Source: Lumbricus terrestris
Lineage: Eukaryota; Annelida; Clitellata; Crassiclitellata; Lumbricidae
Direction: 5' to 3'
Assembly (NCBI GenBank): GCA_949752735.1
Contig: OX457042.1
Location: forward strand, 58,875,797-58,939,796
Length of the DNA: 64,000 bases
Every line of letters starts with the position of its first letter. The stretch's first letter is position 1. A program made the position numbers and the translations under genes. The notes under the pieces are model-generated. The model was not told where the DNA came from. It saw only the letters and a list, made by a program, of their open reading frames with translations, and searched no databases. Shown one piece after another: positions 1-10,231 of the stretch.

Positions 1-296
1 GACATTATCTAAAATCTCGAGCACCACATCAGTAGTTATCGTGACTTTCGTCTTTGCCCCGTTGATTGACATACCATATTCTCCGGCAGCACTTTCAATG
101 CGTTTCCAGAGTTCTTGTAGTTCTTCCGGTGTTGTGGCTATAAGGACGATATCATCAACGTATCTGTGGCTACTGATGTTTTATTCCGACAATCCCAAAT
201 CTACAGGCAAATCCCACAAGTGCCTCGTGCATTAGGCTACATGCTCTGCTAGAATGTTAAACAAGCATGGGGAGAGGTTGCATCCTTGTCGAACTC
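1..296 (-). mobile_element. LINE reverse-transcriptase fragment upstream of gene A last exon
   Basis: The minus strand encodes a non-LTR reverse-transcriptase piece with a YVDDIVL catalytic motif followed by TTPEELQE and GMSINGAKTKV. It is the same element as 38872-39759 and ends at the same base of the flanking sequence: both are followed by AATAACT and then GCAGTCAATT. It is cut off by the window edge. Because the junction is shared, this insertion predates the split of copies A and C. No intact frame remains, so it is a relic. Confidence 0.85.
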
Positions 297-365
297 AATA
301 ACTAGCAGTCAATTATTATTTGCGTATTGGTAATTATTTTGTTCTCTATTTTGTTCTTATTCTAG

Positions 366-1483
366 TCGTGTGTGCGGTTTCCATCAGCTTTACTCAGAGA
401 ATCAAGAAACAAGAAAATAGATATCCGTATGTGCGTGGAATTACTAAGCTGAGAAATGAAATCTACATACTCTTTGTATCGTCTTCTTTTACTCCTTCTC
501 CTGTAATTCATGTAGTTGAAGATCAGAATCCATTTAATTGGCAAAAAGAAATCGATTTAACAGGGATTAGATATCCCGATGACATTGGATCCAATGAAAG
601 GAAAAATTGTCTATACGTCACTGAATATGATGAGAAATGCGTATGGAAGATAACAAGAGAAGAAGATGGCGGACACAAAATCATTGAATGGCTTAAACTT
701 GATTATAAACCACGTAGCATGTCACTGTCGACTGATGGTCGGTTCTTGGCTTTCAATAATTTATCGGCCTCTCTGTTGATCTACGGATCAGACGCAGAAC
801 TCATTCGATCCATTCAGTTACCGGTACCAACAGACACCAGGCAACCTGTTCACGCAGTGGAAACAGCCATCGGGAATTTCATCATTCTGAGTGTGTCGTA
901 TGAGTTTGAAATGAAAAGGTTGAGCGTTGAATTGAGCAGAGATAGACAGATGGCCAATCGTCGTTTTATTCCTTCAAATGAAACACAACTGATTGGTCCG
1001 TCAATCGATTCAGAGGATCGCGTGTTTGTGGCTGACTATGGGAATGATGTGGTGATTAAATGGAGACCAGATGGATTATGTAACGTCGGAGGACAAAATT
1101 ATGATTGGATACAAGAGGATGGAGAGAGTGACTCGCGTGTTTCGAGTACAGAAGCGATTTTTCCGAAATGGTGCATCAGCGAATTGACCAGAGATGGAAA
1201 GATGATCATCCGTCGCTTTATTCCCTCAAATGAAGCACAGCAACTGAATCATCTTTCGTATCTCTCACTCGATTCAGAGGATCGCGTGTTTGTGGCTGAC
1301 TCTCATAATGATAAAGTGATTCTCTTTGATTCCGATCTAACATGGAATAGAATTCTTATTCCAACCGGAGACAAAGAAGAAGCGTGGATGCGGAATCCAA
1401 ATAGATTGTGTTACGATGAAGAAAAGAAACAACTGATCGTCGGAGGATTTCAAGCTGACGTTTACTCTATAAGTTTGAAATAA
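366..1483 (+). CDS. Gene A, last exon: NHL-like beta-propeller domain (gene partial)
   Basis: This exon encodes about 370 residues of a beta-propeller-like domain and ends at TAA 1481-1483. Blade-like repeats carry motifs such as DSEDRVFVAD, NDKVILFDSD and LCYDEEKKQLIVGG, which resemble NHL repeats (a protein or RNA binding fold). A pyrimidine tract ending in CTAG at 365 gives the start used here. A second acceptor, CATCAG ending at 387, is also in frame with the alternative upstream donor. The frame is open upstream of the acceptor, but the conserved acceptors argue against a separate start codon. Compared with copy B it holds one additional repeat segment. Inside that segment it has lost about 8 residues (the YDEEKKQLI part). 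Exons 1-5 of this copy lie left of the window. Function is inferred; I do not recognise a named gene. Confidence 0.8.
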
Positions 1484-1484
1484 A
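1479..1484 (+). promoter_or_regulatory. AATAAA overlapping the stop codon of gene A
   Basis: AATAAA contains the TAA stop. The same overlap is found at the ends of copies B (16146-16151) and C (40939-40944). It could be a polyadenylation signal giving a very short 3' UTR, or simply conserved coding sequence (Lys-stop-ACT). Confidence 0.35.
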
Positions 1485-3268
1485 CTCACATTTTGCCCAA
1501 ATCGTCCCTCGATAATGAGCTACTAATTCCATTGTTTAATTTGAATATTTAGCAGATAATTATAAGCACTGCCGTTTTTAAGGTTCTACGAAAGTCGGTG
1601 CAAAAAGCTACCACTGGGCGCGTGCCGGTTGATCAGCCGTTTATTGGCCAATACTAGACCATGTGCATTGTGCAGCGTGCATTAGGTCTATAATAGGCTA
1701 TGTGCATCATTAAGAAATTGATGTCTAACACTGGTCTAGTAAATTGGCGCGTATAGAACTGGGTGTAGGCTACCCGTAGCTGTAATTACCATATCCGTAC
1801 CCGTGAAATGCGTACCCAAACGTACCCGACCCACAGTACGTTGAAACTCGCAGACGCGGGTGAACTCTCTGTCTCTAGTTTTGACGTGAATCTTTGGACT
1901 TTGGTACTGAGACAAATTGTCGCCTTCGCGTATCTCCACTTTTGTGAATTCCGAGATAATCGAGGTTAAAAAATAATTTAGGCCCATGAACATCATACAC
2001 AAAATATCATATTAAAATGTCAACAGCAGGGACAGTCGTGTTAGTGAATTGTAAACAATTCATTTAAAAATATGAAGTTTGAAAATTGCTTTTAAGACAT
2101 TAATTTTGTGAATTTCTTTATAAAATGGACTTAATGCAGATGCATTTTGTGCCATTTATGGGTTATAATCCGCGGTCTGTAGGTTTATTAATGCTAAGCA
2201 AGAACACAGTAACTGACATTTTCCATATTTACGAGCAAAAATATTTAAAATTATTTTTCAAAAGAAATGATTGATTCTTTCTACATTTGTTAGTGTAATG
2301 CGGAAAAGAATAGGATTTTTTCTACTTGGTAGGAAACAATTTGGTCTTTTGAGTTGATCTCAGAAGTCAGAACTAGGTTTTTGCAGATACGTGGTTCTTG
2401 CTTATGAGGGCAGAATATAGACCTTTTCACGCGCGAAATATTATTAATCTTTCATGATATCAGGTTGTGCATATTTAATTAGGTAGGGCAAAAGAAATGT
2501 TGTGTAGGACCGTTCGTGTATTGTTTACCGTTGAAATTCTTTAATTTAAAATGAATTCCTTCTATTTATCTTTGAATACGGAAGTCAGGGAGAGTTATTT
2601 ATTCAAGCTTGGTAGTGTTGGTTTGCAAGTTGACGTTGTTTACCCACACATTGAGGAAATGGATGCATCGAAGTGGGTCACGACGCACGCTACTCGACCG
2701 GGTAAGAGTTGTGATTATAATGTTATGTAAATTGTTTGTTGTTCCCAATCATATTGATGTAAGCCCAAAATGTGATGCTTGATCACCGTCTTGGTGGACA
2801 ATCTAAAGATTTTGTTATAGCCTACAGGATCTTTGCTCAAAATGTCAATGGTTATCAGAAAATTTTAATTTGCATTACATGCATGGTATAATTATAGTCA
2901 AGATCAGGGCCAGCCTCAAACACAGGCAAAACAGGCAGTTGCCTGGGGCGCAACATCTGGGGCACCATTTCTCCAAAAATATGTTTGACAGTTTTAGATT
3001 TGTAATTTCTTGGCCAGTTTTTCAATTCCAACAATTATTTTAATTTTTAAGACATTTCCAGAGTTTAGTCCACTAACAACAGTATCGTGGAATTCTAGTA
3101 TCTACCAAAATAGTGCAGGCCACCTGTTTTGTTAGTAGTCAAGAATAATTATATAATTATATATACACTGAAGATATAAGTATTCTGTGATAATGTATTC
3201 CTGTAAATTGTTTGAACTGCATAATTGTTCACTGTAACCGGTTGCGGTTTTGTCAAATGGATTGTTGA
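1484..3268. other. Intergenic A-B; duplicated downstream flank at 1731-2040
   Basis: Positions 1731-2040 match the sequence downstream of gene C (about 40992-41350), including GGTCTAGTA, AACTGGGTGTAGGCTAC and CCCGTGAAATGCGTACCC. The flank was therefore duplicated together with the gene. The remainder is AT-rich with no exon I can support. I searched it for copies of exons 1 and 2 of genes C/D and saw none. Confidence 0.6.
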
Positions 3269-4289
3269 TTAACCCTCAGATTACCAGAATTTTTTTGATA
3301 CACTGAGTACCAGTGGGGTCAAAAATGACCCCAACACAATTTTTTCAATAAATTCCTTGTTTTTTGCATTTTTATTAATTGCCAAAAAACAAATAGTAGT
3401 AAAGCAATTGGAACATGTTAGGCTGTTGAAATGAATTAAATTTTTCATAGTTATAGGTATGTTTTAATGTTCAAAGTGTTCGAGTATTCAATGTCCGAAA
3501 CTAGCATAGAAAATATCCGGTCATTGCACTGTTACAGTTTACAGTTCATGCATGTATACTGGGCATGTTCCTTGCACACATTGCATGTACAGGCTGCACA
3601 GATTATGCTGGCCTTTTTTATCCTTTTCCCTTGGACAAATGGAACATCGTGCACGTTTCTTCGACAGGGTTGGAGACGACATCGTGAACATTCTCAGCAT
3701 CTGATCAGCGGTGTCTACAACACACCTTCATTGAATTGTAGTCCATAATAATGACTGGCTTCTTTGATGGAATATTGTTGTTTATCTCTACCTGACTGTG
3801 CATGCTGCTGAGCAGGACTACAGCTTTTCCTTTCTTTGGACAGTACGACACCAGTGCTGCATCGTCATGGAAGCCAAAAAAGGAAGTGAGGGCTTCGCGA
3901 CCTTTATGCCTTTCTGTTGGGCTTCGTAATTGTGGTGATTTGTCGGGATAAATGTGTATATAAATTATTATCTAACACAGATTTTATTCAGATAATACTA
4001 TAGAAAGGATTTATAAATTATAATTATGAATTATTTCAAAGGATACCATTGAAAGTATTCAAAAAAGCTATTGGGGTCAAAAATGACCCCACTGGTTCTC
4101 AATGCTATAAAAGATTGCCAGCGCCCTCTGGTGATAAACAAGGGAAATATTAATTGATATTTCGATAGAGACTAGGTACATCTTGAAAGTCACAAATTTT
4201 TAATAAATTTGCACTAACAGATTTTGCGCAGTGTACAGTCAAAGTAGGCTTGGGGTCATTTTTGACCCCACTGGTACTCGCAGGGTTAA
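3269..4289 (-). mobile_element. piggyBac-type element, internally deleted, with TTAA ends
   Basis: The ends are TTAA followed by CCCTCAGATTACCAG on the left, and ACTGGTACTCGCAGGG followed by TTAA on the right, with subterminal GGGGTCAAAAATGACCCC-type palindromes on both sides. TTAA target duplication and CCC/GGG termini are hallmarks of piggyBac. The interior on the minus strand holds a decayed C-terminal transposase region (separate entry). At about 1 kb it is too short to be autonomous. Confidence 0.85.
3545..3960 (-). pseudogene. Decayed piggyBac transposase C-terminus
   Basis: On the minus strand, across at least two frames, one can read the piggyBac signature GGVDTVDQ-like (here GVVDTADQML) preceded by a PVIIMDYN-like stretch. 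After it comes a cysteine-rich C-terminal tail with CSICP, CAAC and CKEH-type spacing, matching the C-terminal zinc-binding domain of piggyBac transposases. Frameshifts separate the pieces and the DDD catalytic core is missing, so it cannot be active. Confidence 0.75.
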
Positions 4290-5579
4290 ATTAAAGATTT
4301 ATTTATTAATAAAAACAGGCCTAAGTTGAGTGTAATGCTCTCACCATAGTTTTTAAACTTTTGTGTTGCGACATGGGGTGGACAGTGCAGTGGGGTTCAA
4401 AAGGCTCCATATGTATGGTTTGTCTGGGGTGCCAAATGCAAGCTTTGCCTGGAGAGCCAAATGTTTGCTTTGTCTGGGGTGCCATTTTGACTAGTGCTGA
4501 CCTAGGTCCAAATATCTGTATAGTGATTGATTTCTTTTTCCAGACTGGGAGAGGTGTGTTCACACATTGCTGCTGTGCTGTTCAAGATTGAGACCGCCGC
4601 AATACTGCATTACAACCAGAAGTCGTGTACATCTAAGCCGTTCCAGTGGAACCAATCTTTTATCAGATGAGTACATGTAAGTCTTTGAAGTGTGATTATT
4701 TGCACGTTTGTCATAGAGCACATAGGTTTTGTGTCACCTTTTCATACTTGCTATGTCATCTTTGAGGGTCTGAGATGCTATGTGTAATTTTCAGATACAT
4801 TGAAAAAATTTATTGTGTACTTGGTCACATTGGATCCTTGAGCTGTAATGCCATGGCAGCAGTCGCACAACAATTGAATGTTCCAAGAAGTGTTAATTAC
4901 CGATATGTTTAGTTTATTCACCAGAAATGTAGAAGGAACAAGAGAAAATTTTAGTTAAAGACAGTGAGATACAAAACTAGCATGCATAAGATGATCAATT
5001 CTGTACATGTAATCTCATTAGGCACTTTTGTTCAATAGAACTGCTTACACTTAATTTGGAGGAATGCTCACAGGACGAAACGTTTTGATTTCGGTATTAT
5101 GAGCACAATCACAAATATGTTTCAATTAAAAAACTTACTCTTGCACATATACATGTAGCAAGCTACTTAATGAACGATTCAAATCTTAAAATTGACAATT
5201 GGCTTTTTGCTGTGCTAGAGTAGGGATCGAGCGCCTCTGAGTAGTCCCTTAGACAGGCGCTCTATAAATACTTCAGTGAGTGACATCCATTATCGTGCTG
5301 CAATGTTAACGTTGCATGCTTTTAACCTTTATCATCCCAGATACTGAAATCGTTATTCTATCACTTCAGAATTTCACTTTGTTAGAGTTTACCGCCTAAT
5401 TAGAGGCAATCAGTGAAAAAAAAATTAAAAAAATTAGTTGATGTAAGAATTATGCATATGTTCCCAAAGTGGAACGTTGGGTCACTTTGACTAGTAAAAC
5501 ATCATGCATGTGTAAAAATGTAACTTTATCCAAATGATGCAGATATACAATTTTGTAAAAGCTGTGATTCACAAAGGTT
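4290..5579. other. Intergenic A-B, no gene seen; SINE-tail fragment at 5221-5290
   Basis: Positions 5221-5290 carry the fragment GAGCGCCTCTGAGTAGTCC...CTATAAATACTTCAGTGAG. It is followed by GACATCC and a stretch matching the sequence just upstream of the F-box exon in copies C (23740-23860) and D (46918-47175). The segment 5339-7206 is thus extra DNA in copy B relative to C and D. Exon 2 would be expected just left of here but is not found. Confidence 0.5.
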
Positions 5580-6510
5580 AATACCCCACCTCTACCCTAA
5601 CTTTTACCCATCCCACCCCATACCCACCCATTCACCCAGCCCCACCCTTCCATCCCAACCCACCCCATAAAATGCTCAAGATATGAAATTTATGAAAAAT
5701 ATTGTTTGAATTTGTTTTCAAACCGTTCCTACTGCGCCATTACCCTAACCGACCGCATCCCACAAAAGCCCCACTTCAGTCCCCAGTCCTAACTCCGCCA
5801 CCCCATCCCACCTTCCCCAAATTCGCCCCTCACACAGACCACCTGTCTGAAGTAATTGTTTGGTTTCTCGGCCAACCATCCTCCTCACTTTGAATGCACC
5901 CGCTTCAGTTCAACCCCACACCTCTACCGTCCAACCCTAACCCACCTCCACACAATTTCGGCCAACTCCACCCCACTCCCACCCCTACGCTCCGCCCCAT
6001 TCTGCAAAATGCTCAATATGTGAAATTCATAAAAAATTATGATTCACTTGTTTTCACTTTGACCCTTTCTTCCCACTTTGACCCCACTCGGCGCACTACA
6101 ACCTCATATTCCAACCGCCCTCACCACACCCCACACTGCCCCACCCCGCCCCATCCCCACCGCAACCCGCCCCACTTCGCACCCCTCTTAAACAGCCCAT
6201 TCGTCTGAGCAAATTTCTGTTTTTCGTCCAACACTTCTTCCCACTTCGCCCCATCCGGCTCACTTCAGCCCATACCCGTTAGTCAACCGTTCGACCCCGC
6301 CCCACCCCGCCTCCATCCCAAGTCAGGCATATCCCACCCCTATATCCCACCCCTCCATGCCGCCCCACCCCGCAAAAGATTCAACATATGAACGTCATAA
6401 CAAAGATAATGTTTCACATTTGTTTCACCTTGGTCCCACCGCATCTTGCCCCGGCCCCATCCCACCAATACCCATCTCATCCTCACCATACCCTGCCCCC
6501 ACACAACCCA
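5580..6510. repeat. Pyrimidine-rich tandem repeat, about 370-bp unit, about 3 copies
   Basis: The strand is dominated by CCCCACC/CCCATCC strings, interrupted about every 370 bp by a related AT-rich segment (near 5670, 6005 and 6370) beginning CAAAATGCTCAA or similar and leading into TTTCAAACCG or TTTCACTTTG. The open frames here (5702-6208, 6340-6566) are low-complexity Pro/His/Thr translations and not genes. Confidence 0.75.
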
Positions 6511-6812
6511 CCCTGCGGGAAAACGGAACAATAATATGGGTTAATCAGAACTCAAATTTACGTTGAAACAATCATGCCACAGAGAGCCAAACGCACTGTT
6601 CAAACTGCCATAACCCCAAGACAATAATCACAGTAATAAAAATAATAATAAATAGGCCTAATAATAACAATATTAGGCGCACTAATACTTCTACTAATAT
6701 TAATGATAGAATTCATATTCATATTGGAATTACAATTACTATCAATGTAAATTTTGGAGCGAGCAGGGCAAATTTCAGTATAACGCAAAAATATTGATAC
6801 AACTAGTGAGAG

Positions 6813-7189
6813 TGACCCAACGTTCCCAAAGTGGAACATGTGTAAAATCAGCTGCGTCGCTCACTCATAAGGCACTACCATTAAAAACATTTTACCATAA
6901 GTAGGCACAATAGACACAAGTCGGCCCAAATAGACGATAAAAGCAATTAATTATCATGCATTTGCAACCTAAAATGATTTAAAATATGTATTATCATAAA
7001 TGTCATTTTTTTGACAAAATGGCATCAAAATAATTATTTTATTTAGCTGCAACAGACTTGAAATAAAAGTAAATAAACATGCCCCCATCTTTGGACGAGT
7101 AAATGAACATGTATTAGATGACTTACAGTAGGTTTTATCGTCCCTCCAGATTGTTTCAAAATATGTTCCACTTTGGGAACGTTGGGTCA
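6813..7189. mobile_element. MITE with inverted ends next to the gene B F-box acceptor
   Basis: The left end TGACCCAACGTTCCC and right end GGGAACGTTGGGTCA are inverted repeats, each continuing into AAAGTGGAACAT or its complement. A lone copy of the same end sits at about 5452-5484. The target duplication is unclear. The right end lies only 17 bp before the F-box exon, so it has replaced the normal polypyrimidine tract of that acceptor. Confidence 0.65.
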
Positions 7190-7206
7190 ATAAAGGTTAA
7201 TTCCAG

Positions 7207-7393
7207 TTGTATGATCTTCCATTGGAGATGTTGGACATGATATTGCAAAAGTCTTATCTGCATTGGATATTGAATCCACCAACAAAGCAAAGAGACGAAG
7301 ATGTTATCAGATCCCTTATGTCAGTCGACGTTTGCTTCAATCAAAGAATCACCAGAAAACGGTTCAAGAGGGCAATCTGGCGACACTTGAAAG
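7207..7393 (+). CDS. Gene B, F-box-like exon (exon 3 equivalent)
   Basis: This 187-bp exon starts in phase 0 after TTCCAG and ends TTGAAAG before GTAAGG (phase 1). The translation begins LYDLPLEMLDMIL and continues with SLMSVDVCFNQRI and RFKRAIW. That is the F-box pattern: LP..ml..Il, then a helix with a conserved CFN, then basic aromatic residues. F-boxes bind Skp1 and recruit substrates to SCF ubiquitin ligases. The match is by eye and the domain is divergent. The acceptor's upstream tract has been replaced by a MITE, and no exons 1-2 were found for this copy, so splicing of this copy is uncertain. Confidence 0.75.
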
Positions 7394-7589
7394 GTAAGGT
7401 TTCTTCTAAGCAATGTTACAATTGTACAACTTAGTTCTCTCGATCATTCTCAAGACTTGCACAAGCGTTTTGAGACAAAAACAATCTTAAAACGTTGAGA
7501 GTGTCATTACTGTCCCCATAAATTATTATGGTTACCTATCAATGGTGCCTTTTAAAGTAAGCCTACCTCAAGAGCATCCCTCAGGCTAC

Positions 7590-7830
7590 ATGGACGAAAA
7601 CATTTTCCGTGGATAGGTCTCTTCTCTGCTATTTACAGGAAAACAAACAGTATCATAAGTTCCATGATAAAATGTTTCCTGACAAAATATCCCCGACGTG
7701 ATGATACGGACAAAATGTCGCAGTGACACAATTTCGCCTGCCAAAATGTCGTGGACAGGAGGTCGTGGATAAAGTGTCTTAGACAAAATGTCGGGGTCAA
7801 AATCATAATGTCGTGGACAAAAAATGGCTC
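7590..7830. repeat. Degenerate GGACAAAATGTCG array in gene B intron
   Basis: There are about ten irregular units of the type GTGGACAAAATGTC spaced 15-25 bp apart. They are the same kind of unit as the arms of the foldback element at 52654-55096 in the equivalent intron of copy D. No opposing arm is visible, so this is likely a solo arm or remnant. Confidence 0.6.
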
Positions 7831-8348
7831 ATACAACAAATGTCTTAGGGCAAATGGCATCAATCTATGCGAAGATTGAAGTATACACACACGAGAAGAT
7901 AGAGTATGTCAGCTGACCAGAATAAAAAAAGCTGCGCATCAGACAAAGTTTTTAGAAAGTACACTACACTACAGTATGCACAAACGATCAATGGACATTA
8001 AAAAGAAATGAAACGCAGAAGTGAACATTGACTGACGAGAAGAGTAAGGAAGAAACACGAATAGATATCTTATGCTATAGTAGCTTCCTTTCAGTAACAG
8101 TGCATGAAGAATTGACAGGAGACCTGAGTGTGGTATTTGCGGACAGTGAGCGCCTTCTGTTTTCAAGTTGCAGATATCCGTTACTTCGTTTCTAATTCTA
8201 ATTCCATTCTGTTTTCTATTCTGTCACCAGAATTTCTATTCACTACAAAGTTCTGACAATAAATTTCGCTACTGATTGAAATTTTCTCATGTAGACTAAC
8301 ATAGATGTGATGTCATTCAAAGGATATGATGGTTTAAATGTCTTTCAG

Positions 8349-8636
8349 ATTTCTATAGAAAAACCAAGAAGCGATCAACAATCATTAGAAACAATAGAAA
8401 TTATCTTTTAGAAAATATTCAACCAAATGATGAGTTAATCGCTTCGCTGTTGTCTCTAAACTGCTTAACGCAAGAACAAAGTCACTTCATCCAACGACAG
8501 AATTCAACACAAGATAAGAACGCAGAGCTTTTGTTTATCTTGGAATCGTTTGACGAAAAACGATTTTCAAATTTCGTCAAATGTCTTCGACGAACCAACC
8601 AGAAGACAGTGACAAGGATAATGGAAAATGGAGGAG
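8349..8636 (+). CDS. Gene B, CARD exon (exon 4)
   Basis: The exon follows TGTCTTTCAG and ends GGAGGAG before GTGAAA. It is phase 1 on both sides, so the G of the previous exon plus AT makes Asp. A basic linker (KTKKRS) leads into NRNYLLENIQPNDELI, then LTQEQSHFIQ, KNAELLFILESF and FSNFVKCLRRTNQKTV. These reproduce helices 1-6 of a caspase-recruitment domain (LLENI..., LT.EE...I, ...LL..L, F..F...L). CARDs mediate homotypic assembly in apoptosis and innate immune signalling. Length of about 90 residues is typical. All three visible copies are open and well conserved. Confidence 0.82.
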
Positions 8637-8689
8637 GTGAAAGTATCAACTTTATCTCTCACTCGAGTGCAATCATCGAAATTTTTCAA

Positions 8690-9605
8690 GTTTACATTGA
8701 CCAGCAGTCCAGCACCTGTCCTTGAAAGAACACAATCATATCGATATCTAAAAAATGTCAAAAGATCTAGGAATTCTCAAACGCATTTGGAATCCTCCCA
8801 CAACAGATCAGAACCTCATTCTACTATTATCTCATACATCCATACGTATCCTACCGCAATATAGTGTGGGCCTCTGCATTTAAGTCAAACCTCTCTAAAC
8901 TTCTTGTCCTCCAAAAACGTGTAATACGATTTGCTGCAGCACACACAAAAACAGAATCCTTGCGCCTTAAAAATACTAAAATCAGATCAGATAAGGCAAT
9001 TACAAATTGGGATATTAATGCGCCGATATATTATTCATAATCAACTACCTGTTCCCCATAGAGATTATTTGAAGTTCAGTAAGCTTACTGAATACTGATA
9101 TTCAAGATAGTTGCTTGAGAAATAGGTATATTGACCTTTCCCACATGTATAAACCTACACCCTATGCCCGCACTATTACAAGGCTTAGATCTACATCTAT
9201 TAAATAATTATTGGACCAAGACCCTAGTATTCCGCCTGGTATTTGCTCCCTGCCGTCTTCGTTTACTCAAACGAGAGTTTTCTGCCGACATCCAATAAAG
9301 AATTTAAACCTCTAAAATTCTGGGGAGATACTGTTAATTCACCTTAATATGGGAGCGTGCAGTTGTTTCCGTATATGTCACTGCACTCTCCTAACTCATC
9401 TTTTGTTTGTATTATTATGATAATTCAGAATTTATTATTCGTGAAGCTGCTTCATTTACCATTCGGTCGTGCGGTATATTCCTAAACCAATGCTCTCAGG
9501 TGGCCCTGCTCCTTTGGGTTCCCTGGGTAAGCCGACAAATTATACAACTGATTTATGTATTATTTGTAATGAATGTGTTGGTTGCCGAATAAAAAAGTAA
9601 AATGA
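8690..9605 (+). mobile_element. LINE 3' fragment in gene B intron 4
   Basis: Broken frames spell the C-terminus of a non-LTR retrotransposon ORF2: LIHPYVSYRNIVWAS, then LLVLQKRVIRF. A 3' tail follows, reading towards CGAATAAAAAAG at about 9587. The 5' part is missing, as usual for LINE insertions. Multiple stops show it is dead. Confidence 0.75.
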
Positions 9606-9987
9606 TATGTTAAAGATCTGGGACAAACATAATTTTCTCAAAAAATAATGATAATATGAATAATAAAAAATAATAATAAAAAAATATAATAATAGTCTAA
9701 TAATAATAACAACAACATAATAATACTATAAACTATATTAATTAATATAAATAATATTATTACATAACTATTATTAATATTATTATGTAATGAAAACTAG
9801 GTCATCGTTTGACAGTTGTAACTGGAAACCAACTCAAAACCACGCACCTTTTCCAACGTCTCTCAATTTGTATGCAAAGATAAAGCGCCGTTGCATTTCG
9901 AGGCACATTCACACGGTTGTTCTGTGATGAGGACCGCTAACTAGAGAAAAAAAAATTCGTGCTGTTTCTTTTAAAAATTTTATATTT
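9606..9987. other. AT-rich intronic sequence
   Basis: Imperfect AATAAT runs (9640-9790) and unremarkable intron sequence. No exon or element ends recognised. Confidence 0.5.
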
Positions 9988-9992
9988 AATAA

Positions 9993-10027
<35 letters not shown>

Positions 10028-10057
10028 AATAATAATAATAATCATAATAAAAATAAC

Positions 10058-10112
<55 letters not shown>

Positions 10113-10142
10113 GTAGTAGCAGTAGTAGTAGAAGTAGTAGTT

Positions 10143-10231
<89 letters not shown>
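9988..10231. repeat. Compound microsatellite (ATG)n-(AAT)n-(AGT)n
   Basis: Three trinucleotide runs lie head to tail: GAT repeats to about 10026, AAT/TAA repeats to about 10110, then AGT repeats to 10231. The AGT run resumes at 12769 after the hAT-like insertion. Long Asn, Ser, Tyr or Val frames across it are translation artefacts. Confidence 0.95.

Noticed and set aside
3300..4290. GGGGTCAAAAATGACCCC palindromes as transcription-factor sites
   Set aside because: They are symmetric near both ends of the piggyBac-type element and are better explained as its subterminal repeats.
8570..8864. ORFs overlapping the CARD exon in other frames
   Set aside because: Shadows of exon 4 and of the following LINE fragment; the conserved frame and splice sites favour the CARD reading.
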